Assembly: GCF_003732265.1 (NCBI RefSeq)
Contig: NZ_MOBK01000014.1
Location: forward strand, 1-64,000
Reading direction: 5' to 3'
DNA length: 64,000 bases
Origin: Pseudomonas brassicacearum
Lineage (GTDB): Bacteria; Pseudomonadota; Gammaproteobacteria; Pseudomonadales; Pseudomonadaceae
The translations under genes and the position numbers were made by a program. Every line of letters starts with the position of its first letter. Positions within the stretch are counted from its first letter, which is position 1. The notes under the pieces are model-generated. The model saw only the letters and a program-made list of their open reading frames with translations. It was not told the origin of the DNA and ran no database searches. Below are positions 24,297 to 33,780 of the stretch, piece by piece.

Positions 24297-24902
24297 ATGA
24301 GTACGTTGTATACCCGTCGCACTGTCCTGCGCGGCATGAGCCTGTTGAGCCTCGGCCTGCTGGCCGGTTGTGATGACAGCAGCAAGCTGTCGTTCAAGTA
24401 CGGCAAGGACCTCAGCGACAAGATCATGGGCCGCACCTTCAAGCTCAAGGACGTCGATGGCGAAACCCGGATGCTGACCAGCTATCGCGGGATGATGCCG
24501 ATGATTTTCTTCGGTTTCACCCAATGCCCGGCCGTGTGCCCGACCACCCTGGCCCGCGCCGCCCAGGCGAAAAAACTGATGGGCCGCGATGGCGAAAAGC
24601 TCCAGGTGATTTTCATCACCCTCGACCCTGAACGCGACACGCCGCAAATGCTCGACACATACGTCAAATCCTTCGACCCGACGTTCGAGGCACTGCACGG
24701 CACGCTGGAAGAAACCGCCGCCACCGCCAAGGAGTTCGGCGTGTTCTTCGAAAAAGTCCCGAACGGCGACAGCTACACCCTCTCCCACACCGCGACCAGT
24801 TACGTCTTCGACTCCCGGGGCAACTTGCGCCTGGGCCTGTCCGCGTCCCTTACCGCCCAAGAGTGCGCAGAAGACCTGCTCACCGTCATGGAGGTCTGCT
24901 AA
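24297..24902 (+). CDS. SCO1/SenC/PrrC family copper protein, lipoprotein
   Basis: 201 residues. Signal sequence with lipobox LLAGC (Cys25), so membrane-anchored on the periplasmic side. Thioredoxin-like fold with the copper motif CPAVC (Cys77, Cys81) and His164 (TLSHTATSYVFD), the usual Sco ligands for delivery of copper to cytochrome oxidase CuA. The next gene, a PCuAC chaperone, overlaps the stop by one base (TAATG), a classic Sco/PCuAC pairing for CuA assembly. Confidence 0.93.
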   Translation: MSTLYTRRTVLRGMSLLSLGLLAGCDDSSKLSFKYGKDLSDKIMGRTFKLKDVDGETRMLTSYRGMMPMIFFGFTQCPAVCPTTLARAAQAKKLMGRDGEKLQVIFITLDPERDTPQMLDTYVKSFDPTFEALHGTLEETAATAKEFGVFFEKVPNGDSYTLSHTATSYVFDSRGNLRLGLSASLTAQECAEDLLTVMEVC

Positions 24903-25375
24903 TGACTGCAACATCCTTCAAACGCATCAAACAACTGGCCTTGGGCCTGTCGCTGATTGGCCTGGCGTTCCAGGCCTCGGCGCAAACCGAAGTCCACGAC
25001 GCCTGGGTCCGAGCGACCGTTGCCGGCCAACCGTCCACCGGCGCCTTCATGACCGTGCAAGCCGACAGCGACAGCACCCTGCTGAGCGTTCGGTCGCCGG
25101 TGGCAAAAACGGTACAGATTCACCAAATGAGCATGAAAGACGATGTGATGAAAATGGGCATGGTCGAGTCTGTCGCGCTGCCGGCCGGCAAGCCTGTGAC
25201 CTTCGATCCCCACGGCTACCACGTGATGCTGATTGACCTGACCGCTCAGGTGAAGGAAGGCGATAAAGTCCCGCTGACCCTGACCGTGAAAAACGCCAAG
25301 GGCGAGCAGGAAACCATCGAAGTGCAAGCCGAAGCGCGGGCACTCGGCACGATGGATCACAGCAAGATGCACTAA
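24902..25375 (+). CDS. periplasmic copper chaperone PCu(A)C
   Basis: 157 residues with a signal peptide (cleavage after QASA). The copper motif is exact: His74-X10-Met85-X21-His107-X-Met109. Start ATG 24902 overlaps the SCO stop, so translation is coupled. PCuAC hands Cu(I) to CuA oxidase, with Sco as thiol-reductase partner. The C-terminus MDHSKMH adds extra Met/His ligands. Confidence 0.95.
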   Translation: MTATSFKRIKQLALGLSLIGLAFQASAQTEVHDAWVRATVAGQPSTGAFMTVQADSDSTLLSVRSPVAKTVQIHQMSMKDDVMKMGMVESVALPAGKPVTFDPHGYHVMLIDLTAQVKEGDKVPLTLTVKNAKGEQETIEVQAEARALGTMDHSKMH

Positions 25376-25497
25376 GGCCCTGGCCTGATGGCTGCAGCGG
25401 ATCAAAAATCGAATTGAACCCTGCGGCCCATCGCGTTTTCGAAATCCTATAGCGCCAAACTTCGACGAAGTCAGGCGCCATTGGAGAGGAAATCCCG

Positions 25498-25923
25498 ATG
25501 AACACCCGACTTCTGCTTCTGATCGTTTGCCTGAGCCCTGCGCTGACCATGGCTGAAAGCTGTGACGTCCAGACCCGCTCCCAAAGCCCTTCCGTGCCGG
25601 TGGTTGAATCCCATAGCTGCTATGAGTACGACGGCATGCCGGTCAACGCCATCGACTGGTCGTGCAGCAACGAAAGCAAAGACATGCTGACCAGCACCAA
25701 GAAAAAGGTCGAGCAGTGCGACGACCACTACCAGGCCACGTGCATCGCCACGCTGAGCCAGGAATCCCTGGCTAACCCGCACTCCACCAGCAAAGACAAA
25801 AACAGCACCTCGCTGAACATCCCCGACAACGCCCAGGTCACGACGTACTACTACAGCGCCGAACACTTGAGCCAGGCAAAGATTGACTGCGAATCGGGCG
25901 GCGGACACTGGAAAGCGCACTAG
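25498..25923 (+). CDS. secreted Cys-containing protein of unknown function
   Basis: 141 residues with a signal peptide (MNTRLLLLIVCLSPALTMAE). The mature part has seven Cys (SCDVQ, HSCYEY, WSCSN, EQCDDHYQATCIA, DCESGG), consistent with disulphides in the periplasm. ATG 25498 follows GAGAGG. No known domain recognised. It lies 122 bp after the PCuAC gene on the same strand and may belong to the same transcript. Confidence 0.75.
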   Translation: MNTRLLLLIVCLSPALTMAESCDVQTRSQSPSVPVVESHSCYEYDGMPVNAIDWSCSNESKDMLTSTKKKVEQCDDHYQATCIATLSQESLANPHSTSKDKNSTSLNIPDNAQVTTYYYSAEHLSQAKIDCESGGGHWKAH

Positions 25924-25945
25924 CCATTCGACACGCCTCCCGCAA

Positions 25946-25966
25946 AACCCGCTGCCCAGGCGGGTT
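25946..25966 (+). terminator. hairpin after the Cys-containing gene
   Basis: AACCCGC pairs with GCGGGTT, 7 bp around a 7-nt loop, 23 nt after the stop; followed by CGGGCGC, no T-run. Confidence 0.5.
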
Positions 25967-26102
25967 CGGGCGCTCTGCCTCAGTTATTTATACTCAAATG
26001 CCAGCTTAATAATATTTTACCGATACCAGGGTGATCCCTAGTCTTGACCCCAAGAGATGGCAGGCCATTAGCGACCTGAATCCCACTTCGAAGGGTAAAG
26101 AG

Positions 26103-27413
26103 ATGATCACAGAAAAAACAAAAACAGACACGCTGATCGTTGGCGCCGGTCAGGCTGGCGTGGCCATGAGTGAACACCTGAGCAAACTCGGCGTGCCGCA
26201 CCTGGTGCTGGAGCGCAACCGCATTGCCGAGCGCTGGCGCACCGGGCGTTGGGATTCGCTGGTGGCCAATGGTCCGGCGTGGCACGACCGTTTTCCGGGC
26301 ATGGAATTCGATGACCTGAGCCCCGACGGCTTCGCCCCGAAAGAACGTGTCGCCGATTACTTCGAAGCCTACGCAAAGAAATTCAACGCCCCGGTGCGCA
26401 CCGGCGTGGACGTGCTGAGCGTCACACGCAATGTCGGCCGCCCAGGCTTCACCATTGAAACCTCCGACGGCGTAATCGAGGCCAACCGCGTGGTGGCGGC
26501 CACCGGGCCGTTCCAGAAACCGGTTATCCCGCCGATCGCACCTAAAGATCAGCCGTTCATTCAGATCCACTCGGCGGAGTACCGCAATCCCGAGCAACTG
26601 CCGGAAGGCGCTGTGCTGGTGGTCGGCGCCGGTTCGTCGGGGGTGCAGATCGCCGATGAATTGCAGCGCTCGGGCAAGCAGGTTTACCTCTCGGTCGGCG
26701 CCCACGACCGCCCGCCTCGCGCTTATCGCAACCGGGATTTCTGCTGGTGGCTGGGCGTGCTCGGCGAGTGGGATCAGGCGGCGATGAAACCCGGTCGGGA
26801 ACACGTGACCATCGCGGTCAGCGGTGCCCATGGCGGCAAGACCGTCGACTTCCGTGGCCTTGCCCATCGCGGCATGACCCTGGTCGGCCTGACCCAATCG
26901 TTCAATGGCGCCATGGCGACGTTCCAGCCGAACCTGGCCGAGAACCTGGCACGCGGTGATGAGAACTACCTGGCCCTGCTCAACGCCGCCGACGCTTACA
27001 TCGAACGCAACGGCCTGGACCTGCCGGAAGAACCTGAAGCGCGTATTACCTTCCCTGATCCAGCGTGCGTGACCCATCCGATTCTTGAGCTCGACCTGGT
27101 CAAGGCCGGCGTGACTTCGATCATCTGGGCCACCGGTTTTGCCACCGATTACAGCTGGCTGAAGGTGGGTGCGTTCGACGATAACGGCAAGCCGCAGCAT
27201 CAGCGTGGCGTGTCGAGCGAGCCCGGTGTGTATTTCCTCGGTTTGCCGTGGCAGTCGCGTCGTGGATCGTCGTTCATCTGGGGCGTTTGGCACGACGCGA
27301 AATATGTGGCTGATCACATCGCCATCCAGCGTTCGTACCTCGACTACCACGTTGCGGCGCAGCGTCAGGCTGAAGCCATGCCGGTCGCCCACAAAACCAC
27401 TGTCAGCGCTTAA
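26103..27413 (+). CDS. flavin-containing monooxygenase (CzcO-like)
   Basis: 436 residues from the ATG at 26103 (AAGGGTAAAGAG upstream). FAD site GAGQAGVAMSEHL at the N-terminus, NADPH site GAGSSGVQIADEL (about residue 178) and the ATG-type motif VVAATGPFQKP, with WATGFATDYSW later, mark a class B FMO/NAD(P)-binding oxidase. It inserts oxygen next to N or S, or acts as a Baeyer-Villiger enzyme. It heads a five-gene plus-strand cluster with RidA, DUF1028, an ArgE-like peptidase and an NCS1 permease, so a nitrogen compound is the likely substrate. Confidence 0.93.
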   Translation: MITEKTKTDTLIVGAGQAGVAMSEHLSKLGVPHLVLERNRIAERWRTGRWDSLVANGPAWHDRFPGMEFDDLSPDGFAPKERVADYFEAYAKKFNAPVRTGVDVLSVTRNVGRPGFTIETSDGVIEANRVVAATGPFQKPVIPPIAPKDQPFIQIHSAEYRNPEQLPEGAVLVVGAGSSGVQIADELQRSGKQVYLSVGAHDRPPRAYRNRDFCWWLGVLGEWDQAAMKPGREHVTIAVSGAHGGKTVDFRGLAHRGMTLVGLTQSFNGAMATFQPNLAENLARGDENYLALLNAADAYIERNGLDLPEEPEARITFPDPACVTHPILELDLVKAGVTSIIWATGFATDYSWLKVGAFDDNGKPQHQRGVSSEPGVYFLGLPWQSRRGSSFIWGVWHDAKYVADHIAIQRSYLDYHVAAQRQAEAMPVAHKTTVSA

Positions 27414-27433
27414 GACTTTTTCAGGAGCTTCAC

Positions 27434-27850
27434 ATGGCCACGCCAACCCACACCCGTATTCGCATGTTCAACACCAAGGAAACCTACCCGAACCAGAGCC
27501 TGGACAATGATTTGTGCCAAGCCGTGCGGGCCGGTAATACCGTTTATGTTCGCGGCCAGGTTGGCACCGATTTCGAAGGCAAACTGGTGGGGCTGGGCGA
27601 CCCGCGTGCGCAGGCCGAGCAGGCGATGCGCAATGTTAAACAGTTGCTGGAAGAGGCTGGGAGTGACCTGAGTCACATCGTCAAAACCACGACTTACCTG
27701 ATTGACCCCCGGTATCGCGAGCCGGTTTATCAGGAAGTGGGCAAGTGGCTGAAGGGTGTGTTTCCGATTTCGACCGGGTTGGTGGTGTCGGCGCTGGGGC
27801 AGCCGCAGTGGTTGATGGAGATTGATGTGATTGCGGTGATTCCTGAGTAA
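27434..27850 (+). CDS. RidA family protein
   Basis: 138 residues. RidA/YjgF/YER057c fold with VYVRGQVGTDFEGKL, QAMRNVKQLLEEAGSDLSHI and VKTTTYLIDPRYREPVYQEV. The usual catalytic Arg (SGQIP-R-x-P pattern) is replaced in this subfamily. RidA proteins clear reactive enamines or imines; within this catabolic cluster it may process the product of the flavoprotein. Starts 21 bp after the monooxygenase. Confidence 0.92.
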   Translation: MATPTHTRIRMFNTKETYPNQSLDNDLCQAVRAGNTVYVRGQVGTDFEGKLVGLGDPRAQAEQAMRNVKQLLEEAGSDLSHIVKTTTYLIDPRYREPVYQEVGKWLKGVFPISTGLVVSALGQPQWLMEIDVIAVIPE

Positions 27851-27867
27851 GGAAGTAGACCGAGTCG

Positions 27868-27973
27868 CGGCCTTCGCGAGCAAGCCCGCTCCCACACTCG
27901 ATTTGTGTCGTACACAAATTTTGTGTCCACAGGAGATCAAATGTGGGAGCGGGCTTGCTCGCGAAGAGGCCCG
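27868..27973. repeat. REP pair (type A) between RidA and DUF1028 genes
   Basis: Inverted REP units (CTTCGCGAGCAAGCCCGCTC, complement to the right) with an inner ATTTGTGT..ACACAAAT palindrome. Sits inside the cluster without changing strand. Confidence 0.9.
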
Positions 27974-28015
27974 CCCAGACGACCACTTTGCCAAGGCAAA
28001 CCAAGGAGCAAAACC

Positions 28016-28693
28016 ATGACCTTCTCCATCGCCGCCCGTTGCCCCGAAACCGGTCAGTTCGGCATCGCGATCAGTTCCTCCAGCATCGCCGTCGGCGCCC
28101 GTTGCCCGTGGCTGCTGCCGGGTGTCGGCGCGGTCTCGACGCAAAACATCACCCTGCCCTCACTCGGCCCCGAAACCCTCGCCCTGATGGAACAAGGCCT
28201 CGCACCGGCCGAGGCGCTGGACAAAGTCCTGACCCGCAACGGCTACAGCCAATACCGGCAAATCACCGCCATCGACCACCTCGGCCGCACCGCGCATTTC
28301 AGCGGCGCACAAACCCTGGGTAACCACAACGCCGTGTCCGGCGAACACTGTGTGGCGGCCGGCAACATGCTCGCGGAGCGCTCGGTGATCGAGGCGATGG
28401 TCGAAGCGTTCGAGCACGGCGAAGGTCAACTGGCCGACCGCTTGCTCGCCGCGATGAAAGCCGCGATTGCCGCCGGCGGTGAAGCCGGGCCAGTGCATTC
28501 GGCGGCGATGATCGTCGTGGGTGAATTGACCTGGCCAATCATCAACCTGCGGGTCGACTGGGCCGACGAAAACCCTATCGGTGAGCTCGAGAAATTGTGG
28601 GACGCCTATCGCCCACAGGTTCAGGACTACATCGACCGCGCCCTCGCCCCGGACAAATCCCCTGGCTACGGCGTCGCCGGAGACGACCGATGA
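28016..28693 (+). CDS. DUF1028 family protein
   Basis: 225 residues. DUF1028 signature TFSIAARCPETGQFGIAISS, followed by ARCPWLLPGVGAVSTQNITL and the ALDKVLTRNGYSQYRQ segment; Ntn-hydrolase-type fold (N-terminal nucleophile hydrolase relative). ATG 28016 has AAGGAGC upstream. Function of the family is unresolved, but it is often beside peptidases, and here its stop overlaps the ATG of the ArgE-like gene (ATGA), so they are translationally coupled. Confidence 0.92.
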   Translation: MTFSIAARCPETGQFGIAISSSSIAVGARCPWLLPGVGAVSTQNITLPSLGPETLALMEQGLAPAEALDKVLTRNGYSQYRQITAIDHLGRTAHFSGAQTLGNHNAVSGEHCVAAGNMLAERSVIEAMVEAFEHGEGQLADRLLAAMKAAIAAGGEAGPVHSAAMIVVGELTWPIINLRVDWADENPIGELEKLWDAYRPQVQDYIDRALAPDKSPGYGVAGDDR

Positions 28694-29838
28694 GCCACAG
28701 CCGCGAGTTTTTGCAAACGCTGGTGGCGTTCGACACCACCAGCCGCGAGTCCAACCTGCACCTGATCGAGTTCGTCCGCGACTACCTCGCGGGCTTCGAT
28801 GTGCCGTGCGAACTGGTCTACAACGAGCAACGCAGCAAAGCGAATCTGTTCGCCACGATTGGCCCGGTGGATGTGCCGGGCATCGTGCTGTCGGGGCACA
28901 CCGATGTGGTCCCCGTCGACGGTCAGCCGTGGACCGTTGCGCCGTTCGAACTCACCGAGCGCGACGGCAAACTCTACGGTCGCGGCACGGCGGACATGAA
29001 AGGCTACATCGCCTGCGTGCTGGCCTTGGTGCCGTCGCTGGTGAAGGCCACGCTGCGCATGCCGGTGCACATCGCGCTGTCTTATGATGAAGAAGTCGGC
29101 TGCCTGGGCGTGCGTTCGCTGCTGGCGGAACTGGAACAGCGTCCGGTCAAACCGATGCTGTGCATCATTGGCGAACCGACCGAGCTGAAACCGGTGCTCG
29201 GGCATAAAGGCAAACTGGCGATGCGTTGCGATGTTCACGGGCAAGCCTGTCATTCGGCGTACGCGCCGCTGGGGGTCAACGCGATTGAATACGCCGCTGA
29301 ATTGATCGGTGAACTGGGGCGGATTGGTCAGCGACTGAAGGCGCCGAAGCTTCACGATGCGCGGTTCGATCCGCCGTTCAGCACGGTGCAAACCGGGGTG
29401 ATTTCGGGTGGCAAGGCGTTGAACATCGTCCCCGCCGATTGCCGCTTCGACTTCGAAATCCGTGCCCTGCCCTCGTTTGATCCCAATGATGTGGTGCAGG
29501 AATTGAAGGTCTATGCCGAGCAACAGGTTCTCCCGCGCATGCGTGCCGTGAGTGAGCAGAGTGAGATCCGCTTCAGCGAGTTGTCGGCGTACCCCGGTCT
29601 AGTGACGGATGCGCACAGTGAAGCTGCTGAGTTGATCGCCGCTTTTTCCGGTTCCAGGGAGTTCGGCACCGTGGCGTTCGGCACCGAGGGCGGCCTGTTC
29701 GACGCAGCAGGCATCCCCACCGTCGTCTGCGGCCCCGGCAGCATGGACCAAGGCCACAAACCCGACGAATTCGTCAGCCTCCAACAACTCACCGCGTGCG
29801 ATGCGATGCTGCAACGGATGCTGCAATCGATCAGCTGA
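28690..29838 (+). CDS. argE: acetylornithine deacetylase (ArgE)-like M20 metallopeptidase
   Basis: 382 residues, M20/ArgE family. Zn ligands: His in LSGHTDVVPVDG, Asp in GRGTADMKGYIAC, Glu in SYDEEVGC and GEPTELKPVLGHKG, His in DQGHKPDEF. ArgE removes acetyl from N-acetylornithine; because the gene is within a catabolic cluster, the true substrate may be another N-acyl or carbamoyl amino acid. Start ATG overlaps the DUF1028 stop. Confidence 0.9.
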   Translation: MSHSREFLQTLVAFDTTSRESNLHLIEFVRDYLAGFDVPCELVYNEQRSKANLFATIGPVDVPGIVLSGHTDVVPVDGQPWTVAPFELTERDGKLYGRGTADMKGYIACVLALVPSLVKATLRMPVHIALSYDEEVGCLGVRSLLAELEQRPVKPMLCIIGEPTELKPVLGHKGKLAMRCDVHGQACHSAYAPLGVNAIEYAAELIGELGRIGQRLKAPKLHDARFDPPFSTVQTGVISGGKALNIVPADCRFDFEIRALPSFDPNDVVQELKVYAEQQVLPRMRAVSEQSEIRFSELSAYPGLVTDAHSEAAELIAAFSGSREFGTVAFGTEGGLFDAAGIPTVVCGPGSMDQGHKPDEFVSLQQLTACDAMLQRMLQSIS

Positions 29839-29864
29839 ATCGCAATTCCACATACACCCCCCCC

Positions 29865-29953
29865 TGTGGGAGCGGGCTTGCTCGCGAAGAGGCCGTGTCA
29901 GCCAATATCAATGCAGCTGACCCACCGCTTTCGCGAGCAAGCCCGCTCCCACA
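29865..29953. repeat. REP pair (type A)
   Basis: TGTGGGAGCGGGCTTGCTCGCGA and its complement face each other around a short spacer, between argE-like gene and the type B element. Confidence 0.9.
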
Positions 29954-29977
29954 ATTTTGCATTCACAACGATCCCCT

Positions 29978-30111
29978 TGTAGCAGCTGGCGAAGCCTGCG
30001 TCCGGCTGCGCAGCAGTCGCAAAACTTGACGACTCGGTGCATCCGGAAAGACCGCGTGCGCAGGGTTTACGACTGCTTCGCAGCCGAACGCAGGTTTCGC
30101 CAGCTGCTACA
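29978..30111. repeat. long inverted repeat (element type B, copy 2)
   Basis: Arms 29978-30019 and 30070-30111 match at 39 of 42 positions with a 50-nt loop. Same arms (TGTAGCAGCTG..) and loop core (ACCGCGTGCGCAGGGTTTACGAC) as 23977-24131. Sits upstream of the NCS1 permease gene. Confidence 0.85.
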
Positions 30112-30323
30112 GGTTGCGCGATGCTTTGACGATCCCGATCCCCTGTACGCCCACAGATTTCCAGCGACCAACCGACATACATTTTTTAACGTCTATACCC
30201 ACAATCTTACTAATTTATCTCTCCCCGCCCACCGCCCATCATCAACTCCAACAAGAAAAGCGCAGCCCTCGTGCGGCGCTCACCGAAGTACGTCCACGTA
30301 CTCACATTGCCTTGGAGTTCGTC

Positions 30324-31739
30324 ATGGTTACCGCTGCAACAACCTCCGCCCCGCTCATTGAAAAACACACCATCGGCTACGTGCCGCCCGAAGATCGTCA
30401 CGGCAAAACCCGTGACCTGTTCACCCTCTGGTTCGGCGGCAACATCGCGCCGCTGCCCATCGTCACCGGCGCCCTCGGCGTGCAAATGTTCCACCTGAAC
30501 CTGGTGTGGGGCATCGTCGCCATCCTCGTCGGCCACCTGGTTGGCGGCGTGCTGATGGCGCTGCACTCGGCGCAAGGCCCGCAGATGGGCATCCCGCAAA
30601 TGATCCAGAGCCGTGCCCAGTTCGGCTCCCTCGGCGCGTTGCTGGTGGTACTGATTGCCGGCGTCATGTACATCGGTTTCTTCGCCTCCAACATCGTCCT
30701 CGCCGGCAAGTCCCTGCACGGCGTGGTCGACAGCGTGCCGGTGCCGGTCGGCATCGTCATCGGCGCCCTCGGTTCCGGCATCATCGGCATCATCGGCTAC
30801 CGCTTCATCCACGTGCTCAACCGCATCGGCACCTGGGTGCTCGGCGCCGGTATCGTGCTCGGCTTCGGCTACATCTTCACCCACGTACAAACCGCCGACT
30901 TCCTCACTCGCGGCAGCTTCAACCTGTCCGGCTGGCTCGCCACCGTGTCGCTCGCCGCGCTCTGGCAAATCGCCTTCGCGCCGTACGTCTCCGACTACTC
31001 GCGCTACCTGCCCGCCAACGTCCCCGTCGCCGCCACGTTCTGGACCACCTACCTGGGCACCGTGCTCGGCTCCAGTCTCTCGTTCATCTTCGGCGCCGTC
31101 GCCGTCCTCGCCACGCCGGTCGGCATGGACACCATGGATGCCGTCAAACTCGCCACCGGCTCCATCGGCCCGCTGATGCTCGTGCTGTTCCTGCTCAGCG
31201 TCATCAGCCACAACGCCCTCAACCTCTACGGCGCCGTGCTGTCGCTGATCACCCTGGTGCAAACCTTCGCCTACCGCTGGATCCCCACCGCCAAAAGCCG
31301 TGCCGTGCTCTCGGTCATCGTCCTCGCCGCGTGCTGCTTCGCCGCCGTCGGCGCCTCCGCCAACTTCATCGGCCACTTCGTCGACATGGTGCTGGTGCTG
31401 CTCGTAGTGCTGGTGCCGTGGACCGCGATCAACCTGATCGACTTCTATGCGATTCACAAAGGTCAGTACGATATTGGTTCGATCTTCAAGGTCGACGGCG
31501 GGATCTACGGCCGGTACAACCCGCAGGCACTGTTGGCCTACGCGATTGGCATCATCGTGCAGATACCGTTCATGAACACGCCGCTGTATGTCGGGCCTAT
31601 TTCCGAACACATCAACGGCGCAGACTTGTCGTGGATAGTCGGCCTGCTGATCACCTCACCGCTCTACTACTGGCTGGCCAACCGCGACAGCGCGTACAAG
31701 CGTCGCCTATCGACAGGAAAACTCGCCAACAGTATGTAA
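30324..31739 (+). CDS. NCS1 family permease (cytosine permease-like, CodB/PurP type)
   Basis: 471 residues from the ATG at 30324 (TTGGAG upstream). N-terminus HTIGYVPPEDRHGKTRDLFT then LWFGGNIAPLPIVTGALGVQ, the hallmark of the cytosine permease branch; about 12 membrane helices; LWQIAFAPYVSDYSRYLP mid-way. Imports a nucleobase, hydantoin or related N-heterocycle with H+ or Na+. As last gene of the FMO/RidA/DUF1028/ArgE cluster it likely supplies the substrate, though 485 bp of repeats separate it. Confidence 0.9.
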   Translation: MVTAATTSAPLIEKHTIGYVPPEDRHGKTRDLFTLWFGGNIAPLPIVTGALGVQMFHLNLVWGIVAILVGHLVGGVLMALHSAQGPQMGIPQMIQSRAQFGSLGALLVVLIAGVMYIGFFASNIVLAGKSLHGVVDSVPVPVGIVIGALGSGIIGIIGYRFIHVLNRIGTWVLGAGIVLGFGYIFTHVQTADFLTRGSFNLSGWLATVSLAALWQIAFAPYVSDYSRYLPANVPVAATFWTTYLGTVLGSSLSFIFGAVAVLATPVGMDTMDAVKLATGSIGPLMLVLFLLSVISHNALNLYGAVLSLITLVQTFAYRWIPTAKSRAVLSVIVLAACCFAAVGASANFIGHFVDMVLVLLVVLVPWTAINLIDFYAIHKGQYDIGSIFKVDGGIYGRYNPQALLAYAIGIIVQIPFMNTPLYVGPISEHINGADLSWIVGLLITSPLYYWLANRDSAYKRRLSTGKLANSM

Positions 31740-31871
31740 ACCGCTAGACGCCGAGGGCAGACCACGACGTGCTCTGCCCTCCTCGCCATACAAATGTCAC
31801 GAAGCCATCGCCGACTTGCTCTACGCTGAATCAGGCCAGATAACCTCGCGTCACACACTCGAGTACTTACC

Positions 31872-33606
31872 ATGACTGATTTCATCGCAAGGACGATCGA
31901 CGGATTCACCATGAAACTTTGGCGCGGCGAGCGCACCTGCCTGATCGGCTTCGACGTCGAAGCCCCCGCCGCAACCTTCGTCGGGTTTGCCATTGAGTGC
32001 AAATTCCCCGGCGCCGCGGACTTCACCCCCCTGCCCAATCGCATCGCCTTCGAGTACGACAAACCCACCGCAGAAGCCGTCAGCGGCGCGCGCAAGTTCT
32101 CGTCGCTCACCGCACCGTTCCAGAAATTTCGCTGGATTCACTTTCCCCACGAATCCGGGCACGGCACGTTCGTCTACCGGGGCACCCTGATGCACATGCC
32201 CGCAGACGGCCAACTGGTTGCCGGCACGTCCATTGAACTGACGATTGATTTGGACCCCGTCAGCTACGAAGGCATCGTCGATATCGGCTTTACCCGCGGC
32301 TTCACCTCTTCCCAGGCGTTTGTTGATCGCGTGCCCAAAGGCATGAACGTCAATGAATACGGGAAGAGCCTGATTCCATCGAAGACCGAAGACAGTCTCG
32401 ACCACAAGAAAACCGACCCGGCAATCTATGAGTGGCTGGGTTTTGAAGCCGTCGACATGATCTTCGGCTTGCTCAACGAAGTCCTTGAGGACAAGACCAC
32501 CACGCTCGATGTGCTCGCCTATGACCTCAACGAGCCCGACATTGTCGGTTCATTCGAAAAACTCGGCAGTCGTCTGCGAATCATCATCGACGACGCGGGC
32601 GATCACCACGCACCTACCAGCTGCGAGACAAGAGCCGCCATCCGCCTGGCCGCATCCGCTGGCGCGGCCAACGTCCACCGCACTCATTTCAAAGGGCTGC
32701 AACACCATAAAGTGCTCATCGCCCGTCGCAATGGCGTGCCCTACAAAGTCCTGTGCGGTTCCACCAACTTCAGCTTTCGCGGCTGCTACGTCCAAAAACA
32801 ACAATGCGCTGCTGTTCTCTGAACCGGCGGTGGCCGCGCTATTCGGTCAAGTCTTCGACGCCTCTTTCGCAGACCCGGACCACTTCGCCGCCAGCGACCT
32901 GGCCAAGAAATGGCACGTCATCGAAACCCAAGGCCCGCGCCTGCACTTCTGTTTTTCACCCCACGAAAGCGCAAACCTCTCACTTGGCCCGTTAGGCGGC
33001 GCAATCGACCAAGCCACGAGTTCGGTGCTGTTCAACATCGCCTTCCTCAACCAAATCGTTTCGGGCCCCACATTCGATTCAATCACCCGCCTCTATAAAC
33101 GGCCGATCTTCAGCTATGGCGTCAGCGACAAACCCTCGGGCATGAACGTGACCAAGCCCGATGGCACCTCGGCTGAAGTCGATTTCGAATACTTGGCCAA
33201 GAACGCACCGGAACCCTTCCGCAGCGAATGGGCAGGCGGCAGCGGCGTCTCCGTGCACAACAAATTCGTGGTCACCGACTTCAACCTGCCCAGCGCCAAA
33301 GTCTTCACCGGCTCCTCGAACCTCTCCGTTGCCGGTGAAGAACACAACGGCGACCACCTGATCCTGATCGAAGATCGCCGAATTGCGCTGGCCTACGCCA
33401 TTGAAGCGCTGCTGGTGTTCGATCACCTGCACTTTCGCACCGACATGAAAAAAGCCTTCGAACCGGCCGCTGGAGGCGTTGCCGGACACCCGCCACCCAT
33501 GACGCTGCGCAAACCCACCGCCATCACCGGCCAGCCCGCCTGGTTTGAGGATTACTACGTCCAGGGTTCACAGAAAGAACGAGACCGGCAGTTGTTCTCT
33601 CACTGA
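31872..33606 (+). pseudogene. phospholipase D family gene, frameshifted (two HKD motifs in different frames)
   Basis: Frame 1 from ATG 31872 gives 316 residues ending just after the first HKD half (HHKVLIARR, GSTNFSFRG). The same protein continues in the +1 frame with ALLFSEPAVAALF and ends at 33606, carrying the second HKD (HNKFVVTD, GSSNLSV). Deleting one A of the five at 32794-32798 rejoins them as VQNNNALLF into a protein of about 577 residues. The first HKD lacks the usual Asp (Arg instead). So the gene is broken, phase-varied, frameshifted in translation, or a sequencing error. PLD enzymes cleave phosphodiesters in lipids or DNA. The N-terminal 190 residues look like an unknown domain. 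Confidence 0.8.
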
Positions 33607-33628
33607 CGACAAGCGCTGGCCTGTAAAC

Positions 33629-33720
33629 CTGTGGGAGCGAGCCTGCTCGTGATGACGCACTGACAGCCAATATCCATTTGCCTGACAGCCAGCCACCGCG
33701 AGCAACGTCTCGTCTCCCGA
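33629..33720. repeat. degenerate REP pair
   Basis: CTGTGGGAGCGAGCCTGCTCGTGATGA and a decayed complement (CGCGAGCAACGTCTCGTCTCCC), in the gap between the broken PLD gene and the PLDc_N gene. Confidence 0.7.
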
Positions 33721-33780
33721 AATTTAATGAACCCTGCCGACCACCACCCGCCTAACGAAACACTATCTGGAGGGTGACCC

